In this document: piece after piece, positions 10,020-20,472 of the stretch | Numbering within the stretch: the stretch's first letter is position 1 | Layout: every line of letters begins with the position of its first letter | Assembly (NCBI GenBank): GCA_034508935.3 | Contig: CM067453.1 | Span: 27,504,473 to 27,568,472 of the forward strand | From: Berghia stephanieae | Taxonomy: Eukaryota; Mollusca; Gastropoda; Nudibranchia; Aeolidiidae | Direction: 5' to 3' | Length of the DNA stretch: 64,000 nt | The notes under the pieces: generated by a model | What the model saw: the letters and a program-made list of their open reading frames with translations, nothing else | Database searches by the model: none | Told to the model about the DNA's origin: nothing | Translations under genes and position numbers: made by a program

Positions 10020-10905
10020 ATCAGTCTTCATTTACTAAATTGAAGCTTCCATTCAATTTCACATTTTCATTTTTTTTCATATCCAATGACACAATGTCGG
10101 GATCAGAATTTACTAGGATCAATGTCACCAATCCGCCACTGACCACGCTTAACATTGCTTGGCTTTTATGAGAAGAACGAGACACAGTGAAACGGAGCAA
10201 GCGGTAAAATGTTAACTCTTTTGTGTACAGAGAGTTGTTGAAGACATACATGATTATATCGTATCCCTCTGTGAGTGGACGTCAGGACAAAGTCGAACAC
10301 AGTGTCCAATGGGTCAATCTTGTTATGCATGGAGTTGTTTAAATAACAGACATTATGTCGAATGAATGGGCGGGGCCATCGACACTCTTGCCTGCTGGCT
10401 CGGACACAAACATTATCTCACATTTCCCATTTCCTTAATAATTAAACGGATTTTTACAAGTTTTCTTGTAACCTTGGGATGACATTAGCATGATGTAATC
10501 TGCTGCGTTATTGTTTGATTTGTTTTTTTTTTAGTTTGGGTGGGGTGGGGGGGGGGGGGGGCTTTGCACTAACATAAAGAAAACAACCTCGGTTCAAGCC
10601 TCGCTATCGCATTTGGTTTTCAATTGACCGGAATTTGGAAGTTACCTTGGGATAGCCACCGACATGACTGAGATTAGTGAATTTAGATTTTCTAGCCACA
10701 TTTTGATGTTTTATTCCGAATAACCCGGGTTCTATCCCTGCTGTCGGAAATACAGCCTTGAACGCCTGAACCCAGGACCGTGACCAATGGAAACAATAAA
10801 CAACGTGGATAGAGAGAGCAGCTATACTTATCGACCATGACTGACTCACACAATTCTCAGCAAGCGTCATTCGGACTGCGAAGCTTACTACTACATTACA
10901 ACAAT
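10020..10905. other. Unassigned interval
   Basis: No recognised element or supported gene. It contains a poly-T/poly-G stretch at 10,525-10,560. The short ORFs lack recognisable domains. Confidence 0.5.
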
Positions 10906-10912
10906 ATTTAAA

Positions 10913-11172
10913 TCACTCACTCACTCACTCACTCAATCCTCTCCGGGCCTGCTGGCACTTGAGGCGATGCAAGGGATCTCTACCTGGTCATGTCAGCAGC
11001 TATTCTTAGGGCCATCTCGAGGGACAGACTTCTTTGCTAGAGGTCCCTCTCTACGGTACGTCTCCAAGCCTCCTTGGGGCGGCCTTGCTCCTCTTTCCTT
11101 GGGGTGTCCATCACAGAGCCTTCCTTATCAATGTTTCCTCAGGTCTGCGACAGACATGCCCCAACCATTGCC
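10913..11172 (-). pseudogene. RTE-like LINE 3' end, decayed
   Basis: The minus strand reads WLGHVCRRPEETLIRKAL, then WTPQGKRSKAAPRRLGDV, the hallmark C-terminus of this LINE group (usual form W.GH...R.....K.L.W...GKR..GRP...WRR). Several stops interrupt it. The element ends in a (GTGA)n tail, seen as TCAC repeats at 10,913-10,935. Confidence 0.75.
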
Positions 11173-11292
11173 ATAATATTTAAATCGAGCCCAGAAATTT
11201 GCGTCCTATTATCAGACCCGATAAGGTGTGCAAATAGATTAACTCCCTTTGAAAAAAAAAACTAACAAGAGTATGGGGTAGTAACTATCTTA

Positions 11293-11405
11293 GTCCTTCA
11301 GAGCCCATGGACCGGGGTTTATCTCGGTTTCTGTAGCGTGAAATGGACAATAGGAATTGCTTGCTATCCTTTGGATAGGACGCTAGTCTATCGCAGGGGT
11401 AATAA
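11293..11405 (-). repeat. SINE-C, 3' part only
   Basis: Inverted tail: CCTTCAGAGCCCATGGACCG, TTTATCTCGGTTTCTGTAGC and GCTATCCTTTGGATAGGACG, as at 21,056. The tRNA-like head is missing, consistent with 5' truncation. Confidence 0.75.
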
Positions 11406-11589
11406 CGGGGTATCTTTTTTTCATATAAATTGATTGCCCTGTAGGTAGATTTCCTAATCACGAAATGAAGTCAAGCGTTATTGAACATGATCAGTATACG
11501 AACTAGATCACATTTGGGTTTGTTTCCAATTTTGTAACTAATAACTAACTAGTTAACTATCGTACTCTTGAAACATTTGAATCTGCAGA

Positions 11590-11795
11590 TTTGGCCCGAA
11601 AACTCGTCCTTCAAATATTGATCGATTGAAATGATCCTCATCATGGCAAAAACGATCAATCCTAGGTTTTTAAGATGACTTCACAAAGTCCCAGGTTTGA
11701 GATTTTTATTTGCCAAAATGAGGGATCAATTTTTGAAGGACATGTCTTTTTTGGCCATCTTTTTAACTACGAGGTTTTCGGCTGTTAACTGGTTA
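11590..11795. repeat. T4 palindromic element, degenerate
   Basis: Left arm AAAACTCGTCCTTCAAATAT, centre AAAGTCCCAGGTTTGAGA, right arm TTTTTGAAGGACATGTC, then CTGTTAACTGG as beside other copies. Confidence 0.7.
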
Positions 11796-11826
11796 CATTC
11801 AGTTATCCAAATCTAGTTCAGCCTGA

Positions 11827-12213
11827 AATCTTGAGCTATATAAAAAAGCTCAAAGCTCAAGTTAGATAAATACCAATGCTATTTTGTCACCTTATCGGTA
11901 AGATGCGTTCAAAATTGGCCTCAAAATGGCTGCCACTTCCTGCTTCACTAAACGTGCTCAACAGAACAAAATCAAACTTAAGGATATTTGAAATAAAAAA
12001 AGACGAGATAGAAAAAAATACAAACCGTTTCCTGTTCCAATAGGTAAAGACCACAAACAAACCAACTGATGCAAATGATCGGCTTAGTTGAAATGGCCGT
12101 AAGGCAGGAAATGGCAGCCATTTTGGGGGCGATTTTGAACACATCATACCGAAAAGGTGACCAAATAACATTGTTGTTTATCTAACTTGAGCTTTGAGCT
12201 TTTTTATATAGGG
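11827..12213. mobile_element. Foldback element with about 110 bp inverted repeats
   Basis: From the left, AAAGCTCAAAGCTCAAGTTA, ATTTTGTCACCTTATCGGTA and CAAAATGGCTGCCACTTCCT are mirrored on the right as AGGAAATGGCAGCCATTTTG, TACCGAAAAGGTGACCAAAT and TAACTTGAGCTTTGAGCTTT. The loop is about 160 bp. Its right edge overlaps the tail of the next SINE-A, so it probably inserted in that tail. Confidence 0.75.
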
Positions 12214-12490
12214 CAATGTCCACTAAACGTGCTCAAAGCGCCTTACAAAGGGTCCTTGACCAACAGCAACACGTAACATGTAGAACGAGACATGACGCCT
12301 GTTGGGCGATATTACAATTTTCTCGACAGAGACAACGCTGTTGACGGCCAGGTACTCATTTTACACATGAGTGCGATGAGAGAATATGAGTAAAGAGCCT
12401 TTTCCAAGTATGCGCCGAGCGAGGCTCGAACCCAGGACCTTCCGATCCCAAAACGAGTGTCGACATAGCACCACAAAGTGATCCACATAT
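12195..12490 (-). repeat. SINE-A, full copy
   Basis: Inverted SINE-A: tail complement ATATAGGGCAATGTCCACTA, body GACATGACGCCTGTTGGGCG, B-box complement GAGGCTCGAACCCAGGACC. Flanked on its 3' side by the foldback element. Confidence 0.85.
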
Positions 12491-12715
12491 CCCACCAATT
12501 CGTCCACATAATAGCATCATACATTTTGTATCGGGGAAATGCAGCTCATCTGTGTCAAAAACCTGCTCTTTCAAGGGACTCAATTCATAAAATATGATAA
12601 TCCAGATTAGAGTTAAGCCCCGTGGATTTCTTCTCGTCCTTGTAGCGCGATTGGCTGATACGCCCTTCATGAATAACCAATCAGAGTGTAGAATTAATCA
12701 CAGAGACCTACTCTA

Positions 12716-12883
12716 CCGTACTCTGAAAAAAACCCATATTAAAAAATTTGGCCAGAAAACTCGTCCTTCAAATATCGATCGATTTAAATGATCCTCATCT
12801 TGACAAAAACTCTCAAACCTGGGACTTTGCAGGACGAGTTTTCTGGCCAATTTTTTAATATGGGTTTTTCCAGAGTACGGCAG
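12716..12883. mobile_element. T4 palindrome, well preserved
   Basis: CCGTACTCTGAAAAAAACCC at the left is mirrored by GGGTTTTTCCAGAGTACGG at the right. The inner left arm holds AAACTCGTCCTTCAAATATC. The right arm is internally shortened: the centre jumps from GGGACTTTGCA to GGACGAGTTTTCTGG. Confidence 0.85.
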
Positions 12884-12892
12884 TATTGAGGT

Positions 12893-12938
12893 GTTCATTC
12901 ATTCATTCATTCATTCATTCATTCATTCATTCATTCAT
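12893..12938. repeat. (ATTC)n microsatellite
   Basis: About 11 ATTC units. Confidence 0.98.
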
Positions 12939-13059
12939 CATGATGGACGGACAGTGTTGGACGAAATTTTGGGTGCGATTGTGTCTTTTTCATTATGGAT
13001 ATTTTATAGATTGGTGAAATTATGTAATTTGATGTTTTATGGTTTCAACTTTATATATA

Positions 13060-13163
13060 TAAAGAGAGAGAGATAAAGAGAGAGAGAGAGAGAGAGGAGT
13101 GAGAGAAAGAGAGAGAGAATGGGGGGGGGGGGCGAATAACAAACGAGAAAGATAACGGCACAC

Positions 13164-13216
<53 letters not shown>

Positions 13217-13355
13217 GGAGAGAGAAAGAGGGAGAGAGAAAGAGGGAGAGAGGAAAGAGGGAGAGAGAAAGAGGGAGAGAGAAAGAGGGAGAGAGAAGAG
13301 GGAGAGAGAAAGAGGAGAGAGAGAGAGAGTAGAGAGAGAGAGAGAGATTAGTTTG
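13060..13355. repeat. (GA)n-rich compound microsatellite
   Basis: GA runs with GGGAGAGAGAAA higher-order units (13,210-13,320) and a poly-G interruption at 13,121-13,131. Confidence 0.95.
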
Positions 13356-14255
13356 GGTGGGGGGAGGGTGGGTATGAGGTTTGATTGACTTGTTCATAGT
13401 GTCATAAAGTTGCCGTATCTTGTTTAATATGTCTGCCTTTAATCAAACTACAAATGACAGGACGGCAAGATGTAGTAAAACCAGTGGGATGAGTGGGAAA
13501 TGGTGCGGAGCACAGACTGGGATGAAGCTTTGGAAGTTTATTCTCATACTTTTTAAAAATGAAAACAAATCAAAAAGCAAACAAGTTTATAACGGGAGAG
13601 GAAAACTATTGAAGTGATAAAAATGAGTGGGCGAGGTTATAATTTGGAAGTTGTGGGGCAGGATGAGGAGTAGGGGGAGGTGGAGGGTGAGGAGGAGGAG
13701 GAGATAATAATACAGGTTATAGTAATGGTCCTTTCATTTTCTTTGTGTTCTTTTTTCTTTTTCTTTATTTGTTTGTTTGTCTTTTTCTTTTGGAGGGGGG
13801 GGGGGGGGGGATCTTTATTTTCAGTTTTGGATTGTTATATTATACGGTTTCATGATATTTTTTTTTTTCAATATAAAAATGTTCAGCTATTTCTTTGGGG
13901 TTTTTTTTTTATTTATTATTTTTTTGTTTTTGTTTCTTATTGTTTTTTTTTTCTTTTTCTGTTTTTTGTTGTAGTTGTTTTTTGGGGGATTTTTTATTTT
14001 AAAAATTAAGGTACCTGACATCTTCATTATGTAAAAGGGCCATAACTTTAAAACCCCTAGCGACTTAATCTATTTCCTGGTTATCGAATCTTGTTTTATG
14101 ACCCTCGGTTGTCTCCCTTGATAACATCCCCCCCCCCCCCCCCCGCCCCACCCTCCTCTCCCTGATCCCAGAATCCGCCTCCCCGCATCACCCATCCTCC
14201 ACCCAACAGGTTAATCCGTGAGACCTTTTTCGTCAACAATTTCACTGCGATGAGG
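13356..14255. other. Unassigned low-complexity interval
   Basis: T- and G-rich (13,740-14,000), a poly-C run at 14,130-14,145, and no recognised element. The phenylalanine-rich ORFs follow composition. Confidence 0.5.
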
Positions 14256-14384
14256 AAATATAATATTGAAGCAGCGTTTTAAAAAATATAAGAAATTGAC
14301 TAGATTGCTATTTTTTGAATACGACGCATCGCCATTAAACGGTCATAATTTGCCTTGGTCGTTTTTAAAATAAAATATAAAATA

Positions 14385-14602
14385 AAATAAAATTCCCTTT
14401 ATTCATCCCATAAGAGATTTTTTTTTTAGTTTCTCTTCCAAGGGAAGAATGGAATAACCCAGGCATCATTCGCAGTGTAGCTCCGCAAATTGAGCTAGGG
14501 CGAGGCGACTTGCTCAAGGCCAAAAAGCGCAGTGGCGGGTGATTGAACTCGCTACCTTCCGGGTACGAAGCAAAGACCGTACCGCTGAGCCACGCTGTCC
14601 CA
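14385..14602 (-). repeat. SINE-E copy
   Basis: On the minus strand it starts GTGGCTCAGCGGTACGGTCT, with GGTAGCGAGTTCAATCACCC as a B-box-like element, and runs to CTTATGGGATGAATAAAGGG. A second copy is at 22,031-22,247. Confidence 0.75.
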
Positions 14603-15114
14603 GATATGATTTATTTATTTATTTGTTTGTTTGTTCTTGAGCGTTTTACGGCGCTTGCATTACGACATTTAGGTCATATCAGCGCCAGTAAAAAGGGGGA
14701 AATGGGATAGTAAAAATATTCTAGATGTACAGTTTAAAGGACTTGAGGAAAAAGTAGGACAAAGGGCAATGGTACAAATAGGAAATAGATGTAGATTCCA
14801 AGAGCACACTATCAGTGTACTTAGTTTGAAATTACCTTAAAGTCTCACCCAGACACCAGCACAAGATTCCACTAAGAGGAATACACTCAAATATTTACAA
14901 ATGATATGTTTAGATATAAACCACTGCATAACAGAGAGATGATTTACAAGGGAAAAAAATAGCATCTCCCAAAACTATAACTATGCATTCGACTGTTTCC
15001 TTACCAACCAAGGACTCCGACCAGGGTCAGGACAAAACTATGTAATCTCTTTCCAAGACAAAGAGAGAAAGCAAGTCGGAAAACAGATATAGGGGGTAGA
15101 AGACACCGTATGTA

Positions 15115-15343
15115 CTTGGAAAAGGCCCTTCACTCACATTTTCTCACCGTATAGCGTACTCATGGGTAAAATGAGGACCTGGCCGTTAACAGCGTTGTCT
15201 CTGATCTAAAAAAATGGAATATCGTCTAACAGACGTCATGTCCCGTCCTACATGTTAAATGTTGCTGTTGGCCACGGAGCCCCTGTAAAGTGCCTTGAGC
15301 ACGTTTAGTGGATATTGCGCTATATAAAAGCTCAATATTTTTT
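15115..15343 (+). repeat. SINE-A fragment inserted in the duplicated block
   Basis: 5'-truncated SINE-A (TTGGAAAAGGCCCTTCACTC to GCGCTATATAAAAGCTCAAT). It splits a sequence that is continuous in the second unit (GTAAGTACCTCCCTGCCCAC near 16,060). TACTT flanks both sides as a probable target duplication. Confidence 0.8.
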
Positions 15344-15385
15344 TTACTTCCCTGTCCACTATGGGAGGTCAGGAACCCATACAGA

Positions 15386-16090
15386 CATAATATATTTGAA
15401 GTAGCGTTTAAAAAAAATAATTTAAAAATTGACGAGATTGCTATTTTTTTATTTGACGCATCGCCATAAAACGGTAATAATTTGCCGTGGTGTTTAGATA
15501 CTAAAAATGGAATTGACGGTTTTAAAATGTGACCTATCGTCTCAACACGGTATGATGTCAGGATGGACTTGTTTGTTTTTGTTTTCTAAGAGATTTACGG
15601 CGCTTGCAACACATTTAGGTCATATCAGCGCCAGTAAAAAGGAAGAAAATGGGATAGTAAAAAGTTCTAGAATTACAATTAAAGCACCCAAGAGAAAGTA
15701 AGACAAAGGGGAACTGGGAACAAATAGGGATCAGATGTAGATATTCCAAGAGCATACCACCAATGTAATTAGTTTGAGATCACCTATAAGTCTCATCCGG
15801 ACACAAGCACAAAATCCAACAAATAGGAATACACTCAAATGCTTACATTATACATTCAAAATAACAAATATAATAATACATAACAGAGAGATGATTTACA
15901 AGGAAAATAATATCATCTCCCAAAGCAATGACTATGCATTTGACTGTTTCCCTCCCAGTCAGGACTCCGGCCAGGGCCAGGACAAAACCAAGTAATCTCA
16001 TTCCAAGACAAAGACAGAAAGCATGTTGGAAAACAGATATAGGGGGATAGAAGACACAGTAAGTACCTCCCTGCCCACTATGGGATGTAG
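15386..16090. repeat. 1.1 kb direct duplication, second unit
   Basis: Uninterrupted counterpart of 14,260-15,385: AGTAGCGTTTAAAAAAAATA, TTTACGGCGCTTGCAACACA and GACAGAAAGCATGTTGGAAA. The SINE-E and SINE-A fragments are absent. Confidence 0.8.
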
Positions 16091-16129
16091 GAACCCCACC
16101 AAGGGGATGGACTTGGTCCTGGAAATGAA

Positions 16130-16155
16130 TCTATAGCCGTAGATAAAGATCTGAA

Positions 16156-16201
<46 letters not shown>

Positions 16202-16390
16202 ATTGCCAGACAAAACAAGGAAGAAGGGGGTGGGGGAGGAAGAAAAAAAAACAAAAAACAAAAAACAAACAAACAAAAACAAAAACAAAAAAAAAACAAA
16301 ACAAAACAAAAATCGTTCCTGCCTTGACTGGGGATCGAACCTCTTATTTCCCGATCACCGGTCAGACGTGTTGTCACCATTACACCATAC
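16130..16390 (-). repeat. SINE-D with (GT)n and A-rich expansions
   Basis: Inverted head at 16,320-16,390: GGGGATCGAACCTC is the B-box complement and GTGTTGTCACCATTACACCA the A-box complement. Then an A-rich tract, CATTGCCAGACAAAACAAGG, a (GT)n run at 16,159-16,197 and AGATAAAGATCTGAAATTG. Confidence 0.7.
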
Positions 16391-16604
16391 TGTCGCACTC
16401 TGGAAAAAATCCCAACATATTAAAAAATTTGGCCAGAAAATTCGACCTTCAAATATCTATCGATTTAAATGACTCTCATCTTGGCAAAAACGCTCAAACC
16501 TGGGACTTCACGATGTCATTTAAATCGATCGATATTTGAAGGACGAATTTTCTGGCCAATAAAAAAAAATACTTTTTTTCCAGAGTGCGACAGTTAATTG
16601 GTTA
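16391..16604. mobile_element. T4 palindrome
   Basis: Outer ends CGCACTCTGGAAAAAATCCC and TTTTTTTCCAGAGTGCGACAG. The arms carry TTGGCCAGAAAATTCGACC and GGACGAATTTTCTGGCCAAT. Flanked by CAGTTAATTGG, as at position 96. Confidence 0.85.
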
Positions 16605-16661
16605 ATTTTAAATTCATTTTTCTTGTCCGATTCATCCCTATTTATATAAAATTATATTTAA

Positions 16662-17755
16662 AAATGGCTTGTCATAAAGGTAGCAGGCAATAGTTGGTGA
16701 TCTTTTAACAATTCGGATGAACTCAAGATCCATGGGATGAAATACTATCTACAACTGTTTTGTTTTTTGTTGTTTGTTTTTTTTTCTCTCAATTCTATAC
16801 ATGGTCCACTACAACGTAGCAATGACTATCCCGCACAAATCTTTGGGCCTCTTTTTCGCTCACGAAGTGCCCGAATTCGCGTCAAAATATGGGACGAAGC
16901 CGTTTCGTATATGCTATTTTAAAAAATTAATTACGACGCTGAATATGACTGAAAGTTGGCACACAGTCAGAAAACAGGTCATTTTAGATTATGTCAAGCG
17001 ACAAAACTCGTGCGATTACCAGAAGACCGTTAAAAATAGATTTTTACTCTTTGGAGTAAAATATTTCTAAAACTACTGGGCGTGGAGGTTTTGTCGCTGA
17101 CAAGGTAATACATGAACATTTCTTCTTTTTGGTTGTAAAATTTCATATGAATATGACGAGTACTTTTCCCGTATTTTACAAAACACCATCCTAATTTGCT
17201 CTTCAAGTTTCAATCTTTTAATCCACTTATTACGCAAGATACAACGAAAGGTCGAAAAAAAAATGCCGAAAAAGCGTCCCATATTTTCGCGTTTTTTTCC
17301 TCTTTGCGGGTCATCCAAATAAATGACACCTTTAAAACTGTATAACTTATTTATTTATGAATGGATTTTCAAAATTCAAAAACATTTTTACTCAGTGGAG
17401 ACAGGGCTTGGATTTTAGACAAAAATTTTCTTCAAAAAGAGAAAAAAAACATTTTTCATAGTCATTGCTATACAACGTCTCATAACGATATTATTAATAT
17501 TCTTTTTTTTCTTCTCAATAATCATTAGACAACTCATAGCGGAGACTTAGGGTCCACGCATCATTTCAGTCAGGAATAGAATTTTAGTACCAAAAAAAAA
17601 AAAAAAAAAGAAAAATGAGAGAGAAAAAAAACCCCAAAACAAAACAGTTTTAGATCGTATTTCAGAACTACATCCCATGAATCTTGAGTTTATCCGATTT
17701 GCTAAAAGATCACTAAAAAATGCCTGCTACCTTTCTGACAAGACAATTTGTTATC
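16662..17755. mobile_element. 1.09 kb element with long terminal inverted repeats
   Basis: The left end CTTGTCATAAAGGTAGCAGG is mirrored at the right end by CCTGCTACCTTTCTGACAAG. The match continues about 130 bp inward (GGTGATCTTTTAACAATTCG, GATCCATGGGATG, CTGTTTTGTTTT, TTTTTCTCTCA). Weaker inverted similarity continues inside, including AAAATATGGGACG at 16,885 against CGTCCCATATTTT at 17,275. Opposing ORFs at 16,774-17,070 (+) and 17,073-17,318 (-) face each other and may be decayed mirror arms. No transposase motif was seen. Confidence 0.65.
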
Positions 17756-17807
17756 CTCTGCTGCTGGATCAAAACAAAATTTGATTATTTTTGTTGTTGT
17801 TATTGTT

Positions 17808-17850
17808 GTACTTAGATGAAGAAGGGTTTTGTGTCTGAAACGTTTCGTGT
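17808..17850 (+). ncRNA. Hammerhead-like motif, degenerate (Penelope-type)
   Basis: TAGATGAAGAAGGGTTTTGT then GTCTGAAACGTTTCG: a CTGANGA-like box with mismatches, an AGA/TCT stem and an exact GAAA box. Same design as 37,118 and 54,479. Confidence 0.35.
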
Positions 17851-18084
17851 ATTTATTAATTTATTTGTTTATTTGGTTTTATTCATTTTCCCCTCAATCC
17901 TCATTAGACAATTCCTTGCGGAGACTCAGTGTCCACACCTCATTACATCTCTATTAGAGAGGACCTACTATCTCGTCGGGGAAAAAATCAGTTTGAGCGC
18001 CCTCTACAAATCACCAAATACCCTCATTATAATGGTGCCCTTGTGAAGAATATAGGCATTACAATTGTCCTAATTATGGGGAGC

Positions 18085-18186
18085 TTCTTTGGTGTAATGG
18101 TAGCACGTCTGACCGGTAATCAAAGATCGATCGATTTAAATGACCCTCAACTTGGCAAAACCTCTCAAACCTGGGACTTCGCGAAG
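18085..18186 (+). repeat. SINE-D head joined to a T4 left arm
   Basis: GGTGTAATGGTAGCACGTCTG and ACCGGTAATC match the SINE-D head (compare the complement near 16,370). At 18,125 it switches to the T4 arm (GATCGATCGATTTAAATGAC, CTCTCAAACCTGGGACTTCG). Confidence 0.65.
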
Positions 18187-18204
18187 TATATGTACAATTA
18201 GGGG

Positions 18205-18462
18205 GTCCCGATAGCTCAGTTGGTAGAGCATTCACTTCACACGCAAAGGGACCAAGATCGATCTCGGATGCAGTCGAGATATTTTACAGACCCCCCCCCC
18301 TGTCTACCCTGCAGTTAATGGGTAGCTGGGTCTTATACCGGGTGGAAAGTACTTTGCGATAGACAAGCGTCCTATAAAAAGGGTAGCAAGCCATTGCTAT
18401 CGTCCGTTTTACGTTATAGAAACTGGGATAAACTCAGGCTCCATGGGCCTAAAGGCTCTAAA
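18205..18462 (+). repeat. SINE-C, best-preserved copy
   Basis: A box CGATAGCTCAGTTGGTAGAG, B-box region GGACCAAGATCGATCTCGG, middle TGGGTAGCTGGGTCTTA, tail AACTGGGATAAACTCAGGCT and CCATGGGCCTAAAGGCTCTA. The A box is close to that of a true tRNA, but the acceptor arms do not pair. Confidence 0.85.
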
Positions 18463-18599
18463 TGACTACTTTTTTATAATGTTTAATTATAGTATCGAAG
18501 CTGAGAATCAATTTGTTATTTGATTTATTTCCTTCGAGGTTCAAGCAGCAGAAATTGCATTATCTTTAAAGGCCAATTTAACTGTAAATTCAAATCTGA

Positions 18600-18705
18600 G
18601 AATATGTGTATGAAACAGTGCCAGACAAAACAAGAGAGAAAAATACGAGAAAGAAAAAAAAAAAAACTTCCAAAAATCAGTCTTGCTGGCTGGGGCTTCC
18701 CAAAA
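18600..18705 (-). repeat. SINE-D fragment
   Basis: GTGTATGAAACAGTGCCAGA, CAAAACAAGAGAG, an A-rich tract and AAAATCAGTCTTGCTGGCTG match the 3' part of SINE-D in complement. Confidence 0.6.
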
Positions 18706-19177
18706 TTTTACTTTATTTTATTTTATTGTTTGTTTGTTCTTTTATGACATTTTTCCAGAGTACGAACGATAAGGAGTCTAAATGAGAGCTCGTAACGAAA
18801 ATAATTAGTAAAGTAAAGGAGAGAGAAAAGGAAAAGAAAAGGTGGGGGGGGGGGGGGGGTTACCAACATAAAGTGGTCTAGAGCTGGTAACAAGTAGGAA
18901 TCCGTTCCAGTCAACCAATCAAACGGCGTCCTTCTAATCCAACTTGAGATTCACTAGAGTAAGAAATGCTAGACGGACACGAGTTGATGCCAGAAAAACT
19001 GATAAAACGCTTTTTTACGTGTTTTTTTTTTTACATTTTTGGCCAGAAAATGATGTCTTCATGTGTGACTCGTGGATTCAAAACGGTGTTACCTCGGGAT
19101 GAACCGTGTGTCAAAAGTTGGTTTATTGTAAAAACAATTCGAGATATAAATTTTTAGGGGTTTTTTTTTTTGGCCAC
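18706..19177. other. Unassigned interval
   Basis: No recognised element. Contains a poly-G stretch (18,842-18,860) and T-rich tracts. Confidence 0.45.
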
Positions 19178-19463
19178 GTAACCCTCTCCTTACCAACGAT
19201 AGGAAAATCGTCACATTCATTACGATGAAATCAACATTTATTTTCATTCTAGTTTCTTATTTATATCACAAAATTTAAAGAATTTTTTTTGTTTTACCTA
19301 TAAAAACTTGACACTGTGTTGTAGATCTCATTTTGCTGAAGAACTATTATGTATAGAATGTACTTTTGCTTGTCTGTTTGAGTAAGAAAAATCTATTTTT
19401 GCGTTGGGTTGGCCTGGTGGTGCAGGCCAAATTCTGGAAATGGCTGGTTAAGGAGGGAGTTAA
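19178..19463 (+). mobile_element. T5 MITE (TTAA-type ends)
   Basis: GTAACCCTCTCCTTACCAAC at the left and GGTTAAGGAGGGAGTTAA at the right. Interior: AGGAAAATCGTCACATTC, TTGTAGATCTCATTTTGCTG, ATCTATTTTTGCGTTGGGTT. Confidence 0.8.
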
Positions 19464-19556
19464 AGTACGGTATCTTGTCCTCCATAAAACATCTACACAC
19501 ATGAACTAAATTGCAGATTTTTTGTCTTCTTACAATAAATTCAATTTTTATTGGCA

Positions 19557-19834
19557 AAACCACCCCGATGTAATACTGTTTTGGAGCGGTGAGTCACAGA
19601 TCGGTGGTCGGCTCACCAAACCTCTGAAGTCCCGATTTTCACGATCGGCGGATCAAACCTCTGAAGTCCCGATTTTCACGATCGGCGGATCAAACCTCTG
19701 AAGTCCCGATTTTCACGATCGGCGGATCAAACCTCTGAAGTCCCGATTTCCACGATCGGCGGATCAAACCTCTGAAGTCTACATACAAACTTTGTGCCCC
19801 ATGTTTTATTTAGTTTTGAGTGGATCAGACCTCT
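19557..19834 (+). repeat. T6 repeat copy with internal expansion
   Basis: Left part ATGTAATACTGTTTTGGAGC and right part GTTTTATTTAGTTTTGAGTG match 35,831-36,020. Between them the core unit is amplified (see 19,621-19,768). Confidence 0.75.
19621..19768 (+). repeat. 37 bp tandem repeat, four units
   Basis: Unit begins CCTCTGAAGTCCCGATTTTC and ends CGGCGGATCAAA. The units are nearly identical (one T to C change in the last), so the expansion is recent. The copies at 684, 23,190 and 35,831 have one to two units. Confidence 0.9.
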
Positions 19835-19889
19835 TTAAAATGTAAATAGCAAGCAAGAAGATAACAAAGCAGAACAATAATCTAAGGGA

Positions 19890-20178
19890 AGCTATGTGGT
19901 CTTGACGCGCGCTTTCGGATCGGAAGGTCCTGAGTTCGAGCCTCGCTTGGCGCAAGTTAAGTCATTGGAAAAAGGCTCTTTACTCACATTCTCTCACCGT
20001 ACTCAGGTGTAAAATGAGTACCTGGCCGTTAACAGCGTTGTCTATCGTAATAAAAATTGTAATATCGCTAACAGGCGTCGTGTCTCATCCTACATGTTAA
20101 GTGTTGCTGTTAGTCAGGGACGCCATGTAAAGCGCTTTGAACATGTTTAGTGGATATTGCCCTATATAAAAGCTAAAC
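19890..20178 (+). repeat. SINE-A, full copy
   Basis: Head GCTATGTGGTCTTGACGCGC, B box GAGTTCGAGCC, body CTGGCCGTTAACAGCG, tail TTTAGTGGATATTGCCCTAT, then AAAGCT and a T run. Confidence 0.85.
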
Positions 20179-20284
20179 TTTTTTTTTTGGTTTATTTTGG
20201 TTTTTTTTTAAAGATCTTTGTTGAGCCAGATGGCTATAGTTGTTATCGGCCTTTCCCTGAATGAGTTTCCACAATTTTTTTGAA

Positions 20285-20376
20285 ATACATGTTACGTATT
20301 GCTGTTGGTCAGGGACCCCTTGTAAAGTGGTTTGAGCACGTTTAATGGATATTGCTCTATATAAAAGCTCAATTTT
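20285..20376 (+). repeat. SINE-A tail fragment
   Basis: GTTACGTATTGCTGTTGGTC to CTATATAAAAGCTCAATTTT, 5'-truncated. Confidence 0.8.
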
Positions 20377-20382
20377 ATATAA

Positions 20383-20472
20383 ATGTTGTTTTTTGTTGTT
20401 GTTGTTGCTGTTGTTTGTTGTTGTTGCTGTTGTTGTGTGTTGTTGTGTTGTTGTTGTTGTTGTTTGTTGTTG
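20383..20472. repeat. (TTG)n microsatellite
   Basis: TTG/TGC units. It generates cysteine- or glutamine-rich spurious ORFs. Confidence 0.9.

Larger units (their letters stand above)
14260..15385. repeat. 1.1 kb direct duplication, first unit
   Basis: Begins with AGCAGCGTTTTAAAAAATAT, GATTGCTATTTTTTGAATAC and ACGCATCGCCATTAAACGG, repeated at 15,388-15,480. It continues to a segment with TTACGGCGCTTGCATTACG and AGGTCATATCAGCGCCAGTA, repeated at 15,598-16,085. This unit acquired SINE-E and a SINE-A fragment that the second unit lacks, so the duplication came first. Confidence 0.8.

Noticed and set aside
18205-18280. Possible functional tRNA from the clean A box at the SINE-C head
   Set aside because: No acceptor or anticodon stem closes, and the sequence continues into the SINE-C body as in six other copies.
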